A stretch of 64,000 nucleotides of DNA from Glandiceps talaboti (taxonomy: Eukaryota > Hemichordata > Enteropneusta > Spengelidae). The translations under genes were made by a program, and so were the position numbers. The stretch covers positions 9,662,742 to 9,726,741 of the forward strand of contig NC_135565.1 of NCBI RefSeq assembly GCF_964340395.1. Direction: 5' to 3'. The notes under the pieces were generated by a model. It was not told where the DNA came from. It did not search any database and worked only from the letters and a program-made list of their open reading frames with translations. Shown here piece after piece: positions 1 to 12,452 of the stretch. Every line of letters begins with the position of its first letter. Within the stretch, counting starts at the first letter, position 1.

Positions 1-1560
1 GTTTCCATATATGTCCCTAATCCGATTTTGAAATGGGTAAAATAGATGATAATGGTTAGACTCGATACACATAAATAGTTGTAATTTAGGGGTGTCTTAC
101 AGTTAAATTATTTTTATTTATCTGATTTTTATCATTTGCCAACAAGAGCACTGCGATACCATCGTGACGGCATACGTTTTAGCCCACTCACTCATGTTAC
201 CTTTCTTGTAGCAACAAAGTAAAATAATATTATTTCATCTCAAATAAACACACTAGTATGTATTAGAAAACACAGAGAAAATTTCAAGAAGGCATATCAT
301 TGCATGCAATGCTACAGTATTTTTGTCTCATAATAAGCTATTGATTCGATTTGCTCTGAGCATGGAAGCATGCCAGGAGTCATTGCCCCAGCGGTTGAAG
401 TCCCATGCTTGTTAGCGAATTTTAAAAATTAATGTATCTCTGTTCCCGAAAAATTTCAATGGAAAACACCCCCTTTTTAGTGAATCTGGGAGAAAATCAC
501 TGCAAAAAAACCACCCTTATTTCCGAAATCCGGGAGGTTTTACCTTCAAGGACACCTAATCCATACACTGTTTTCCCTACTGTTAAGGTGATCTGAAACG
601 CACCCTTTTACGATTCCACGGACCTAGATGGCCGGCGAAAACACCCCTTTGCGTGAAATGTCTAACAAGCATGCGTATGGCTTTGTCTGGGACCCGGGAC
701 TGCCACCACTGGCTTATTGCATGTAAAAAGCACTGTACCACTCAAGAGCCGAGGCTCATACAAGTTACTTGCTTAATTTAGATGGCAATGATGTAAAAGC
801 AGGTTTATTAGTCCCCGCGGACGAAGTCCGGAACGGGGACTTATGGATTGGGTTCTAGGAATTATTTCTGGTGATTAGGAAACTAACAAATCAAATATCG
901 CAATGTGCTAAATGATATATCATATGATTGGACAATATTGGCGTAAGCAAACAAGATCGTAACCCCAACCCATCGTTATTAGCGAAAGTCTGCAACTAGA
1001 TGGAGTCATCTGTTTGTTTTGAATTAGAGACGTTATTTTCATATGACTTTATAAATGTTGCAATATATCCAACTGATAAATATGGATTATATGGATAAAT
1101 TCAACTGGGGTGTGGTCTCCGAATCTCTATATATACTCTATATCAGCTTTGATCGGTCCTACCGCCGCTGTGAGTACCTGCGAAACAAAACTGCTGCTAC
1201 CAAACTACCGAAAATTATATACCCCTTATAATAACTCTGTTCAGTCCGAACATATGTCACAGACTCGGGCTTTGCAAGTCTAAAGTATTGCGTCCTAGAC
1301 AGACCCAACAGCAGTGATTCCACCAAAAGGAATAGCCATGAGTACATGTTGTGTGAAGCCACAAGTGCTTCCCCAATCATCATCAGCTCCCTAGGTGTAT
1401 GGCAAGCAGTTCAGGCCAAAATATTATATTACATTACTGGATTTTGTCATTGTAGAGGTGTGCGCACCAATATGACAATCACTGATGACAACAATCGCTA
1501 TCATGATCATGATGCATAAATCTCTGCAACTGGGTGAAGTGTCAAGAGTCTGAGTTCTGT
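1..1560. other. Non-coding stretch, no gene seen
   Basis: No reading frame here looks protein-coding and I recognise no transposon protein. The only structured piece is a compact hairpin at 811-840, listed separately. Homology to an element without coding capacity cannot be excluded by eye. Confidence 0.5.
811..840. repeat. Nested perfect hairpin
   Basis: An outer 7-bp stem (gtccccg / cggggac) encloses an inner 5-bp stem (cggac / gtccg) around a GAA loop, with a second GAA as a one-sided bulge. It is GC-rich in an AT-rich surrounding. Such a hairpin could be the end of a non-autonomous rolling-circle element, but no partner end was found. Confidence 0.45.
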
Positions 1561-1709
1561 TCTGTTCAATTCCATTCCATTCAATTCAATTCAAAACCTT
1601 TATTGTCTGCAAATTGAAATACACAAAATGTGTCAAAACTACACATAATTCACACCAATTAAAACAGAAACTGTTACAGTACATTTACATAATGAAATGA
1701 ACGTTCACT

Positions 1710-1976
1710 TCAAGATGACACATTGTGTACAAAATGGGGCCACTGCTGATGGTAAGAATGAAGTTCTTTTGTTGCAAATGGAACCCTGTAACGACGTCCA
1801 GAGGGAAGCTTCTGGAAATGAGTATGTAATGGATGTGTCCGATCATTAACTATTTTCAATGCCTTTCTTTTTACTGACAACTGATGCAAGTGACAAAGAG
1901 AAGATTGCTTGCTACCTATGACTTTTTCAGTTGTGTTGACAATTCGTGAAAGCTTACTGCTGTTCTTTACTGTCAA
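1710..1976 (-). pseudogene. LINE ORF2 C-terminal fragment
   Basis: The frame contains the conserved tail found after the RT thumb in CR1/Rex1-type LINEs: a stretch around KLSRIVNT followed by a His/Pro-rich segment ending near LPSGRRYRVP. It lies downstream, on the minus strand, of the RT fragment at 2350-2880, in the order expected for ORF2. Between the two (1977-2350) the minus strand can be followed as further ORF2 sequence with stops. This is part of the LINE, not an independent gene. Confidence 0.7.
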
Positions 1977-2349
1977 ATTCCCATATCAAAGTGCAATATT
2001 AAAGGACAACACACTCTCAATGAGAGACCTGTACACGAATTGAAGGACACTTTGGCTTACGCCAAAGGATCTGAGTTTCCTCAGAAGATAAATTCTCTGT
2101 TGGGCTTTATTTGTGATATGATCTGTGTTCACATTGACGTTTAGTTACTACGTCAACTGGATTGTCATTGATTAAAACAGGTGAAAATTCATCATATTTA
2201 CAGCCAACAACCAGTTCTTTTGTTTAACTGACATTCATTTCCAAGAAACTTTCTTTACACCAGTTTGTTAAAATTCCAATCTTACAAAAGTAACCAGCTA
2301 AGGAATCTTCATCTTTAAGTAAGCCAACAAGAGCCATTTCGTCAGCAAA

Positions 2350-2880
2350 TTAAAAAAAAAACCCAAGTAATCGCAGTATTACATCTCATGCGATTATTAA
2401 ATTCAAAAGTGTAATTGAAGCATCCTCAACACCTATAAGCGCTTTATAGGCAAATTGGAACGGGTCCAACTGATCCACCACATCGCAAAGCAGGTACTGC
2501 CGCACAACACTTTCCATAGAAAGTATTGATGTCAGGGCAATGGAACGAAAATCATTCAACTGCTGGGGATTAGGCTTTTTAGGAACTGGAACAATCATGG
2601 ATGTCTTCCATGAACGAGGAATAACATGACAATTGAGAAGCATTTGAAATATATACGTGAATACAGTACTGAAATGTGAAGCACAATGCTTCAGAACTTT
2701 ACCAGTTATTTTATCAGGTCCAACAGTTTTGTTATTGTTTAATTTTGAAAAGGTAGCTTTCACATCAGACTCTGGAATATTAATTTGTGCAGGGGTTAAA
2801 TTCTGACATATTGAGTGACATTCTTTACTAAAATCTACAATATCAAAACAAGCATAAAATGTATTCAGATCGTTGGCCAT
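2350..2880 (-). pseudogene. LINE reverse transcriptase fragment with internal deletion
   Basis: The open part (2386-2880) shows the N-terminal RT landmarks of Jockey-superfamily LINEs: a VGPDKI segment, PVPKK, then LNDFRSIALTS (normally FRPIALTS), and a DPFQFAYKA motif. The next expected stretch, the catalytic motif A and B region, is missing. Only about 35 bases further on the minus strand comes a degenerate form of the active-site box reading FADE rather than FADD. Loss of motifs A and B plus the D-to-E change means no active polymerase. The 5' side is disrupted by the duplication at 2863-2992. Confidence 0.75.
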
Positions 2881-2992
2881 GGTAGATGGATTTGAACAGA
2901 AAGGGACAAGCTGTTTAGTTTGTTTCTATTCAGATCGTTGGCCATGGTAGATGGATCAAAACAGAAAGGGACAAGCTGTTAAGTTTGGTTCT
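2863..2992. repeat. 65-bp tandem duplication inside the LINE
   Basis: Two adjacent units begin with attcagatcgttggccatgg at 2863 and 2928. They differ at a few positions (tttga versus tcaaa in the middle). The duplication lies at the join between the RT fragment and the upstream linker and contributes to breaking ORF2. Confidence 0.85.
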
Positions 2993-3079
2993 TCCCCATC
3001 ATGATTTTAAGTCCGTCCCAAGCACATTTAGCACTGCCAGATTTAAACTTTTCGTCAACCTTACATTTATAATTATGCT

Positions 3080-3420
3080 TGGCAATAATAATAATAATAA
3101 TAATGTTGGGTTCTTATATAGCGCTTTCCCACACCATGCTCAAAGCGCTTTACAATTATTACCCCTGGCACGGATCAGAACGGCATAACGGCCCTTTAGT
3201 CTTCCTCAACTCCCTGGGGAGCACACAATCCATTGCAGCCATTTCAGCGCATAGGATTAAAGCCTTCACATTGCAACCTACATCCTACCAGGTCCCCAAT
3301 TATACAGCTGGGTTGACTGAAGCACAGTCGTGGTTCAAATCTTGCCCAAGGACTTTAGCCACTCAGAAACAAACAGCAGGCAGCGACAGGGCTCGAACCT
3401 GCAACCAATACCAGCTTGTC
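3080..3420 (-). mobile_element. tRNA-derived SINE with (ATT)n tail and LINE-like 3' end
   Basis: On the minus strand it starts with a Pol III B-box-like sequence (GGTTCGAGCCC, complement of 3388-3400), runs through a unique body, and ends in AAGCGCTATATAAGAA followed by an (ATT)n tail (the AAT array at 3086-3105). The AAGCGCTATATAA plus ATT ending is the CR1/L2 tail type that lets such SINEs borrow a LINE's machinery. The A box is not clear, so the 5' end may be truncated. The SINE sits inside the broken LINE, so it is the younger insertion. Confidence 0.7.
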
Positions 3421-3483
3421 TTCTGAAATCTTTCTCTTTCTCCCTATAATATTTCTTATTACCTTTAAGAAAAGTGTCTTTAG

Positions 3484-4600
3484 TTACCCAAGGCTTATTA
3501 TTCTAGGAAATACACGGACTGATTTGGTCTTAACAACAACATTTTCGCAGAATTTCACATAACAGGAAACGATATCAACCAATTCCTGTGGATCTGAACT
3601 CACCTCTTTGCAAATGATCCAATCAGTTATTTTGAAACAGTTCTTAAGTTCATTTATATTATCCAGAGACCATATCTGTAATGATTTAATGCATGGTTTT
3701 ACAGTTTTCAATGCTTTTTGTCTATATTTGGGAAGTAGGTGCACTACGTTGTGGTCAGAATGTCAAAGAGCAGGTCTAGCAATTGAACGATAAGCATTAG
3801 GAATATATCCGTAGCATTAATCGATGGTACTATCAAGACGGGTAGGCCCTGTGATGTACTGTTGTAAAGTAGGAAGGCTGGATGACAGATCACATTGATT
3901 AAAATCACCGATAATAAGAACAGGATGATCAGGAGATCCTTTGGAGACTTCGTTGTAGGGGTCTGTAATTTTCTCTGCAGCTGTTTTAAAATCAGGGCCT
4001 GGCACATACACCATGATAATAGTTACCTTGTTGAATTCAGGTGGCAGGTAAAATGACACAGTTAACAGCTCATAATCACGGGTGCATACTTTCTCTTTCA
4101 CAGTGAACTGAGACGACCACCTGTTCATGACAAAAGCACACAGTCCTCCACCGCATTGTTTCATTGCTTTCTCACTATCTCTGTCGGCTCTAATCAAGAT
4201 GTAACCTGGCAATGAAATATTGTCTATTTCTTCTGTTAACCATGTTTAAGAAACACAAAATGTTACTACGTTGAAAGTCGCCATCAAATCGAACAAAGGC
4301 TGTCAGTTCATCCATCTTATTTTGAAGAGATCGAACATTAGACAAAGTTATTGTGGGAAGCGGATGTTTACAACCACGTCTTTTCAGTCTCATTTTAGGC
4401 CTCCTCTTGACCCACTCTTCTTCTTGAACTTCTTTTGACATTCGATATTTTTGTTTCCATGTATTGGAACATAAAAATTTAGGGTTAGGTCAGAGTTCAA
4501 TGTAGTATGTTGAAGTGAGAGAAGAAATTCTCGGCTGTACCTTGGAACAATGGCGGCGTTTGTTTGCAGAGATGACGGCCGGTACATAGTCCCACACAAG
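3484..4600 (-). pseudogene. LINE APE-type endonuclease and linker, frame-broken
   Basis: Several minus-strand frames together cover the N-terminal half of a LINE ORF2. One (4190-4441) holds an NVRSLQNKMDEL start typical of LINE endonucleases. The next (3817-4212) holds the endonuclease core with the metal-binding IIGDFN motif and a TRLDSTID segment close to the catalytic SDH region. The last (3484-3744) is the endonuclease-RT linker. At least two frameshifts separate them. A fragment at 4390-4600 is probably the ORF2 start region. Confidence 0.75.
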
Positions 4601-4837
4601 ACACAACACTGCAGAGACTAGAATCCGTTTTCCTTCCATATTCGTAGAGAGCTACACGTAAAAATATACGACGAAACAGTCACAGGTAGTGAAAAATTTG
4701 CACAAAACTTGAGACAACTAATGAGTCCAGGGTCAGCCACTGTATAGCGCCCCTAGCATTTATGATGTAAAGACAAACTTTATTATGAACTTCTATGATA
4801 TTTTCATATTTCAATGCTGAAATTTATTACAAATTTA

Positions 4838-5929
4838 ACCAGATTTAAACTGAATGCCTCCCGTAAGGGAATAACTAATTATGCTAATAACTCATTAAAA
4901 TAAAAGAAACTATGGTAACAGGCTTTGTTTTTGGACAAGCGTGCTTTCTTAGGTTAATGTATGTGCCAATTTATATGGAATTTGAAGAGAGCATAATACT
5001 GCTTAATTACTGAATATCGTTCATTATTCAAAATACTCATTAAAAGGTAAAAGTTGTTGCAACAAACTTCATAGGACAGGTGCGTATTATTATAGTTGAT
5101 ATATGTATCATATTATACGAAATTTGAAGCTTGCATTTTTAAGATACAACTTACCTAAAATCATTAATTATGCAAATTTTTCATTAAAACTGTACACTAT
5201 AGCACCTGCTTTGTTGTGGTTAACATTATGTACTAATTTGTATTGAAATTGAAGCATGCAGTCTTAAGATATAGCCTAATTACTGAAAATCATTAATTAT
5301 GCAAATTATTCATTAACACTGTAAGGTACATCAACTAACTTTATAGGACATACACAATTTGACATGGTTAATGTATGTACTGAATTGTATTGAAATTGAA
5401 GTATGCAGTCGTAAGATATAGCCTAATTACCAAGAATAATTAATTATGCAAATTATTCATTAACACTGTAAGGTACATCAACTAACTTTATAGGACATAT
5501 GTGTTTTCTTATGGTTAACGTATGTACTAAATTTATGTTGAATATGTAGTATGCATTCTTAAGATACAGCCTAATTACCAAAAATAATAAATTATGCAAA
5601 TTATTCATGTTGTTATAACGAATATACTAAATTATATTGAAATTGAAGTATGCAGTATATAAGATATTGCTTAATTATTTGATTTCATTAATATGCAAAT
5701 TTCTCTAATTAAACATCAACCGATCTGGCTGAAAACCTGATCAGGTCTAGCTATTACCCTAAAGATTATATATTCCAAATTTCATTACAATTGAGCCAGC
5801 CGAATTTTAGAAAATGATGACACAGACACACAGACAGACAGACAGACAGACAGACACACACACACACACAGACACACAGACAGACATTTGTATTTTAATA
5901 CCTCCCGTACCCTTACGGGAGGTAAAAAC
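4838..5929 (+). mobile_element. Pearl/HINE-like repeat element, family A, fullest copy
   Basis: The left end contains actgaatgcctcccgtaagg. The interior is about six tandem core units of roughly 130-148 bp, each marked by aattatgcaaattattcatt (anchors near 5166, 5295, 5442 and 5590). A unique segment then leads to an ACAG/CA microsatellite (5820-5885). The right end carries a palindrome, cctcccgta-ccct-tacgggagg (about 5900-5922). The layout of tandem core, then microsatellite, then terminal palindrome is that described for pearl elements and other Helentron-related HINEs. It encodes no protein. Copies or pieces recur at 12150-12452 (+), 29320-29990 (-) and 48330-49040 (-). Confidence 0.65.
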
Positions 5930-8900
5930 AGTGTATACACAATATTTATTGTTGGCACTGCATTATGCCGGCAATGTGCCAGCTTTGGTGATGAAGTTAT
6001 CATTTGAAGCTAGTCACATGGCTTGTTTATTTGATACAGAGATATAACTTATGAGAGCTTCCTATTAGACATTAAGAAAGATAGTGCCAAAATAGTCATA
6101 TGTATTAACAATGCATGTAAAACAGTTGAAATACAGGCAAACAGTTGGATATAGTGAAAATATACAGCCGGAAACAACAAATATTATTAATATTTTAAAT
6201 GAAAACCTGAAATTTGGTGAACAAATTTCTTCAATATCAACATAAAGTTGTGTCTACATAACTGGTGTGCAATAGTAGTTACCTAAACACCAAAAGAAAA
6301 AAAATGAATAAGAAGGGCAATATGGTCAAAAGTAGTAAACTATAAATATTGTGGCGACCATATTGGATTTATGCAAAGTAGGAATTGTTGCACTACTTGG
6401 ATTACGGTAGACGTTTGATGTTATTCTGTAGACATTTCAGAGATGTATGGTGAAAAAATTAATTCTGTTGCAATTAGTGATGGGTTGACCCCTACTGGCC
6501 GAAAATAATAAATGCAAACTCACTGTCACAAGCCAAGCATGTGACAATACGTCATAATCCTCAAAAGGGAGAACAAAGGGCAGTATAAATGTAAATTTAA
6601 GGCTGCTCAGGTCGCCCACAGATCGCCAATTTTAACTCTTTTTCTTACTTATCATGCTATATACTTAGCATTGTCTGGTTTAAGGGTTATATAAAGAACA
6701 TTTTTCAAGGCATTTTGAATTGCATTTAAATATACAGTTTGTACCCGCGAAAATAATAAGCAAGTTATTAATATCGAACAAGGCCGTACCTTTGATGTAA
6801 ATACGTTTGGACAAAGTACAGCTTGTTTACAACCCAACCCACTCACATAAATCAGTTTGCTACGTGGCACATCGTGTCACACACTGATTCGAGACATTAT
6901 TCGACGACGACATTGGAGGCATAGCTGATTGATGCTCCATATCGATGACCAACTACAATTTAAGGTAAGTTATATATTCTTTTCAGTATTTATATTTTGT
7001 CTCTTACTCTTACTAAATCTCCGACAAAATAAACAGATCAACAGATTCGCGTAGTACATGTAGTATTATAGTACTATAATACATACAGTACATATTTGTA
7101 AACGTCATACCAAAGTGGACGTAGTAACACTGTGGGCGCAGGCATATCAGCAGAATAACTGTATAACTCCCTCAAATCCTTCTCCTTGCAGTCTCAAAAA
7201 GTGCATGGGATTTACATGGCATCAACTGTCCTAAAGGTCCCAAAGTATACAGCTGGGTTGACTGGGCTACAATTTTGGTTCAATATATATTGTACGCACA
7301 CACCCACACAACACTAAATACAAAGTTTGTTCTCATTTGTTTTAGTATCTCATGCTGTCGGTGTATATACTACATTTAAAACATTGTATGTATCACTTTA
7401 TTAGATTTTCAGGGATTCAATGTTTGGGCAAGTTCAGGTGTCAAGACTTTACGTTAACGTGCGTTAGTTTTTCTTGGAATAAATTACACACTGTGATGTT
7501 AAATACAATATAATCCAACATATGATTATTTTAAACTTGTCATTCTTATTAAAACACACCTAAATTTGCTGTTTCAAAATTAATTTACATGATAACCACG
7601 GCACTACAAATGAATTCACTGTCTATCAATGTTTAAGGTACAATTTTGACAAGAATGGCCATTTGATTATCCAGCAAAAAAGTGTTTGATTAAAACACTT
7701 ACTCCAAAAAGATTTTGTGAAATAATTGGTTAATTCATTGCTTCCAAATGACTCGTCAGTAAAATATGAAGTGCATCTATTTACATAGCATTGACACTCC
7801 CAATTATTGGTAGGACTACACACACGAGCGTTAATGGAAATCAAACAAGTGTACACATAATGACATGTCACAATTAATTATCAATAAATACTTGTGGTAA
7901 AGATGATGAAATTTACGAGGACATTATACCCCGAAATGACTCAATGTCGAAGGGGAAGTTATATTTATTTGGCAGTTCCTTTTTTTTTACTTTTAAGAAC
8001 ACGTTTTCCATGTTTTATATTTTAATTCATATAAGTAGTATCATAAGCCCGAGTTTCTAGTGCACTTTGTACAGAATCTAGGCGAACAATACGTAACTCT
8101 TATTTTTACATTTTTATTTACACAATCAATACCAATGATCACATGTCATCCACATGGTATCCTCGTGATAGTAAGAATTCTAATTATACGAAATTAAATG
8201 ATAAATATTCCACAAGATAAGTGGTATTGAGATGTCCTACAAATGTTAAATTGAATTGATATGATACAGTTTATAAAAATGAAATTAGGACGTTCAAGCA
8301 ATATATTGCACATAAACTACAAAATCTGTTACACTGAAAATAACTTTGAAAGATATTGAATAGACTGTACAGTTTTAATTGTTATTTTAGGTCCTTAGTC
8401 CAGCAGACAGCAACAGCAGGATGGTGCGTAAAGGGTTAGGATGATAGGTGTCCATTGGTTTTGTCTGTTTTTCTGTCAATTTTTTTCTCTCCATCTTTTC
8501 AATATCTGCTGCTTGGATGGCATTGCATGTGGTGCGCTTGACCCTGTGGGAGGATATTCAAATTTTTTCATGCCAAACTGATATGAGTAATTTTCAATTT
8601 TAGCACATTTAATAGGTGTTTATTTTCAATACAAAAACTCCAGTGTTTGAATGACATTGAGAGTTGGTGTGTGTATATGAGCCTTGGCGTGAGTTTATTC
8701 AGATTTGTTCATGCCATTATTGTTAAAGGTAGATGTCCACTTTATAAAGAGGATTATGTTACTGTATGCGTATGCGGGAAATTCAAACTGATGTAAGGAG
8801 CACTGACTTTGCCCTCATATCTACACCCCATTTTGCACTGAGAAAGTTTCACATGGCTCTCATATTTCATATATACTGTTTGTAAATATATAGTGATGCA

Positions 8901-9600
8901 ACATGGGTAGAAATAACTGTCTTTAACAAAGTTTGGTAGGAAATATAGCAGGTTTACCATCAAACTTACGCAAAATTTGTTTCAAATTTGTCTAGTAAAA
9001 CCGTTGGCCAGTTGTCAATTAGGCTTACAAGTTACACAAACCATGATAAGACACTGTGAATGGTGCAAACAAACAACGTGCGAAATGCCAAATACTGAAT
9101 GCAAACAATACAAGCGAACAAAAGAGTCTGTGTATTAGCCCGATATTTTGCCTAATATCAAGCTCACATGTGCGAACGGTACGTGAAAATGATACATTGT
9201 TACTGAAATAGAATGACATAAAATGAAACCAAAATGTTTCTCAGTTTGATCGATGTACGTTCTGAGTTACTGCACTCCTTAGTAAAATCACAATTTCATA
9301 CAACTTTTTGTGTGCGCGACCTGTCAAGTAGTTGTGTCGTTGACGTACCCATACCTAGTAGGTAGTGATGTAGATAATAACCGGTTACCTACCGGTCACA
9401 ACGCCCAGCTATAACTTATAAGTATAACCACAACAGTTTAGTTGTGGGACCGGCTTAGGAAAGTACTAAAACCTGACGATCATTGAAAAAAGTTCTAAGG
9501 TCGGAAAATTAAATATGAGTTCCGCAGAAGTACTAATACAAGTACAATACCCAAAGTGTAAAAAAAAGAAAGAAAGAAATTCATAATTATTTGGAAACGC
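5930..9600. other. Non-coding stretch
   Basis: No supported gene. A second, degraded copy of the SINE at 3080-3420 is recognisable around 7165-7290 by the shared tatacagctgggttgact segment and flanks. The rest is AT-rich with short spurious frames only. Confidence 0.45.
7165..7290 (-). mobile_element. SINE fragment, same family as 3080-3420
   Basis: The segment around tatacagctgggttgact, preceded by aggtccc and followed by a ggttcaa-type stretch, matches the middle of the SINE at 3080-3420 in the same orientation. Both ends are missing. Confidence 0.55.
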
Positions 9601-9819
9601 GGTAAAACAAGACTGGCCACGCTATCGCTAGCGAAAGCCTTCGAACTAGTTTCATAGGGACCGAAAGTTGAAGAAAGCGCAAAGCAAAGCGAAATGTGAG
9701 GTCAATGTGACGTCTCATGATGTATGATGCAACAACATGACGTTTACGTAGAGTAGAACTAAATGTTTTCTAAACTTCAGTGGAAAGACATTTTGTCGAT
9801 CGGACACTGACTATTTTCA

Positions 9820-10160
9820 AATTCTTAAAACATCTGAGAAAAATGAAGAGAGGAAGCAAAATGTAGCACTGACAGACAAGCTAGTAACGTACGGAACATG
9901 TACAGGAGGCGAGGCACACCGTGTGGTGCAAACTGGACAAAGATCGCGCGTGTCACGTATAAGGCATAAAATGTAATACATGTAGCTAACCAAATATTCT
10001 TGTAACAAGTATTGGAAATTGTCAGAAACCTGAGGATTTTATGACTGAACATGTTTCGATCACGAATTCCCATACTTTCAGTTAAATTTTCTGATGACCC
10101 CGGAGCAAGACATTTTTGAAACATTTAGTGCGACATTTGATACTGATATAAGTGATATAA
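9820..10160 (-). repeat. Dispersed repeat, inverted copy at 21850-22100
   Basis: The minus strand around 10030-10110 reads closely like the plus strand around 21900-21990: both contain gaaaatttaactgaaagta, then a segment with ttcagtcataaaat and aggtttctg. No protein function is visible in either copy. It is one block of the inverted repeat landscape between 9.8 and 25.6 kb. Confidence 0.6.
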
Positions 10161-10769
10161 TTCATAAACAAATCTAACGTTAGCAACTATTATTTCTGTA
10201 ATGATCCTCAAATTTCAAGGACAACTGTCTATGTTGTACACATAGATCATACATCACTGCCTAGTCTAGTTCCTATACCTATCGACTATTCTTTACGATC
10301 TCTAGCTCTGTGCATGTTGTATGCGGAGATGAACTAACTAGAACTAACGTAACGCGAACTAACTAGACTAACTAGACTACAAGTACAATCATGGAGGCAT
10401 CATAAATATTTGTTTCATTCAAATTTGAAAGTTGAGAAATCGTATTAAATTCTTTCCATATTTCTCAAAAATCGTTTCCATATGTTTTGGCACTATCCAG
10501 CAATAATCCTCGTCATGTAAATGACATCGACTGACATCGTAGTCCAATATACTCACGGAGACAGAGCGGAGACCAAACAAGAGTCCGTAGTCACCCCATC
10601 ACGACTATGCATATACCGATGAAGTCTGTGTGTCTGTACGTGTGTGTCACGATTTCCGAAAAAAAAACAGCTGCATTAATTCAAACGAAATTTCATAGAC
10701 ATGTTCCATAGGGTAATGGCCAGAACTGATTAGGTTTTGGTAATAATCCGATGAATATTAATGACCAAT

Positions 10770-10920
10770 TTGAGTAATTAATCGATCGAACGAGCATAAA
10801 GTTGGCTTCAGATTCAGATTCAGATTCAGGTAGCGTTATCTTATGAACTTTATATTGAGTGTCAGATGGCCTCAGATCTGAATCTGAATCTGATGCCAAC
10901 TTTATACTCTTGCTCTACTT
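10770..10920. repeat. Fold-back element built on a TCAGAT motif, short copy
   Basis: The left arm (aagttggcttcagattcag...) and right arm (...ctgatgccaactttata) are inverted complements around a short centre. Both are rich in cagattcagattcag / ctgaatctgaatctg. The flank aattaatcgatcgaacg is shared with the longer copy at 14430-14700, so this looks like an internally deleted version of that element. Confidence 0.7.
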
Positions 10921-12130
10921 ACAGTCTGGACATTCGTGTGCACAGCCTATCTGCACATATTTATCATGCATTAACGTTGAAATCCTACTTTGGTCTAAAT
11001 ATTCATAGAATTTGATGATTTTATAGAGTTTGAATTTTTAAATACAACATAACAAACATTATTATGAGTAAGGCTCTCTGAGAAGTGGAAATTCCAGCAA
11101 ATGTTCGGAAAGAATTACAACATTTTTATCGATTGATCAGAGAGTGCATCGTGACTTATCCAAGTGACATATTTTTGACACAAAAAAATATACGTAAAGT
11201 GAAATGTTCTTTGATGAAAAACATGTTTACACATAAACAAGCAACACGAAAATCACATGAGATGAAATTTATATCTGGAAAATACATGGGCCAATTGTGT
11301 TTATTATTTTAAAACATCGCATAGAAATCATAACTCCTAGCTGATCAATGATGACTAAAACTGAATTATCGAAAATAAAAATTGCCTTGAAAGTTTGACT
11401 GTCATTTGACTTTATCGGCAAAAATAAAAGCTGTGGTCAAATTTTGTGAATTTTCATACAGCTATTAACTGTGCGGTGATTTTTAGCATGATGCCTTTTG
11501 ATCACATTTTACTTGCATACGGACAGAAAACAAGCCAGTAAAATCTACAGTAGTCGAGAGTATGTTGCACTAAATTTCTAAAAACAAACAAGTTTACATG
11601 TTCAGAGATATAGTTGAATATCATTGCGTGGACAGATTTTACGTTGCAGGGCTTCATCTATGTAGAATTTAATACTGAATCGAATGATGTATGTGACATG
11701 CTTAGCCTGTACGTCTTTCTCTTAGCCCATGCCGTTTTATGACGGGTATGTTTTCTTCACGGAAGTGAAACTGAGAAATCTGAAAACGAACATCAACCAA
11801 ACAAAACGGTATTATGAAAAATCTCACATGCCAATGTACACCGGTACACTGGGAGTGCGCCCTTGTAGTTCCAAACGACATGCATCGGGCGGGACACACA
11901 ATTTTTTTTAAATCGTAAAGAAACTCATTATTACTAATATTGTTTAACATTATCAGTTTTATTTTTTTTAATTTCAATCTTTTAAAAAAAATTCTTAGGG
12001 TCCCTGTTCTTAAATACCCACACCTTTATTGCCTTACAGACATACGCTTGTATTGTTATGCTCGTTCCGGGGCCGCGATGGCCAATAACGGAGTACATTA
12101 TCAGTAATAATGTACAGCGATGACGTCACA
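10921..12130. other. Non-coding stretch
   Basis: No supported gene and no clear repeat structure. Short frames near 11085 and 11702 have no recognisable motifs. Confidence 0.4.
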
Positions 12131-12149
12131 AAATTCACTGGAATTGGTA

Positions 12150-12356
12150 ATGCTATAATATAATAAATTATATTGAAATTGAAGTATGCAGTCTTAACAT
12201 ATTGCGTAATTAGTTGATTTCATTAATATGCAAATTTCTCTAATTAAACATTAACAGATCTGGCTCAAAACCTAATTAGGTCTAGCCATTACCCTAATGA
12301 TTACATACTCCAAATTTCATTACAAATGAGCCAGCCCATTTTTAGAAAATGATGAC

Positions 12357-12395
<39 letters not shown>

Positions 12396-12452
12396 CACAG
12401 ACAGACAGACATTCCCCTTTTAATACCTCCAGTACCCTTACGGGAGGTAAAA
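12150..12452 (+). mobile_element. Pearl/HINE-like element, family A, right half
   Basis: This matches the right part of the element at 4838-5929. It has one partial core unit (tatattgaaattgaagtatg), the unique segment with ccaaatttcattacaa, an ACAG microsatellite (12355-12412), and the terminal palindrome ending tacgggaggtaaaa. The left portion and tandem core are missing. Confidence 0.7.

Larger units (their letters stand above)
1575..4600 (-). mobile_element. Degraded non-LTR retrotransposon (CR1/L2/Rex1-like LINE)
   Basis: Read on the minus strand, this segment carries in order a piece of the region upstream of the endonuclease, an APE-type endonuclease, a linker, a reverse transcriptase fragment, and the C-terminal tail of ORF2. 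The 3' end, near 1560-1600, is a short array of TGAAT-type repeats, a common LINE tail. The coding region is broken by frameshifts, an internal deletion removing the RT core, a 65-bp tandem duplication (2863-2992) and a SINE insertion (about 3080-3420). The family assignment rests on the RT motif wording and could be another Jockey-superfamily clade. The copy is dead. Confidence 0.8.

Noticed and set aside
9817-10124. Two overlapping minus-strand frames similar to a frame at 21881
   Set aside because: The similarity is at DNA level between repeat copies. The frames diverge after about 40 codons and show no protein motif.
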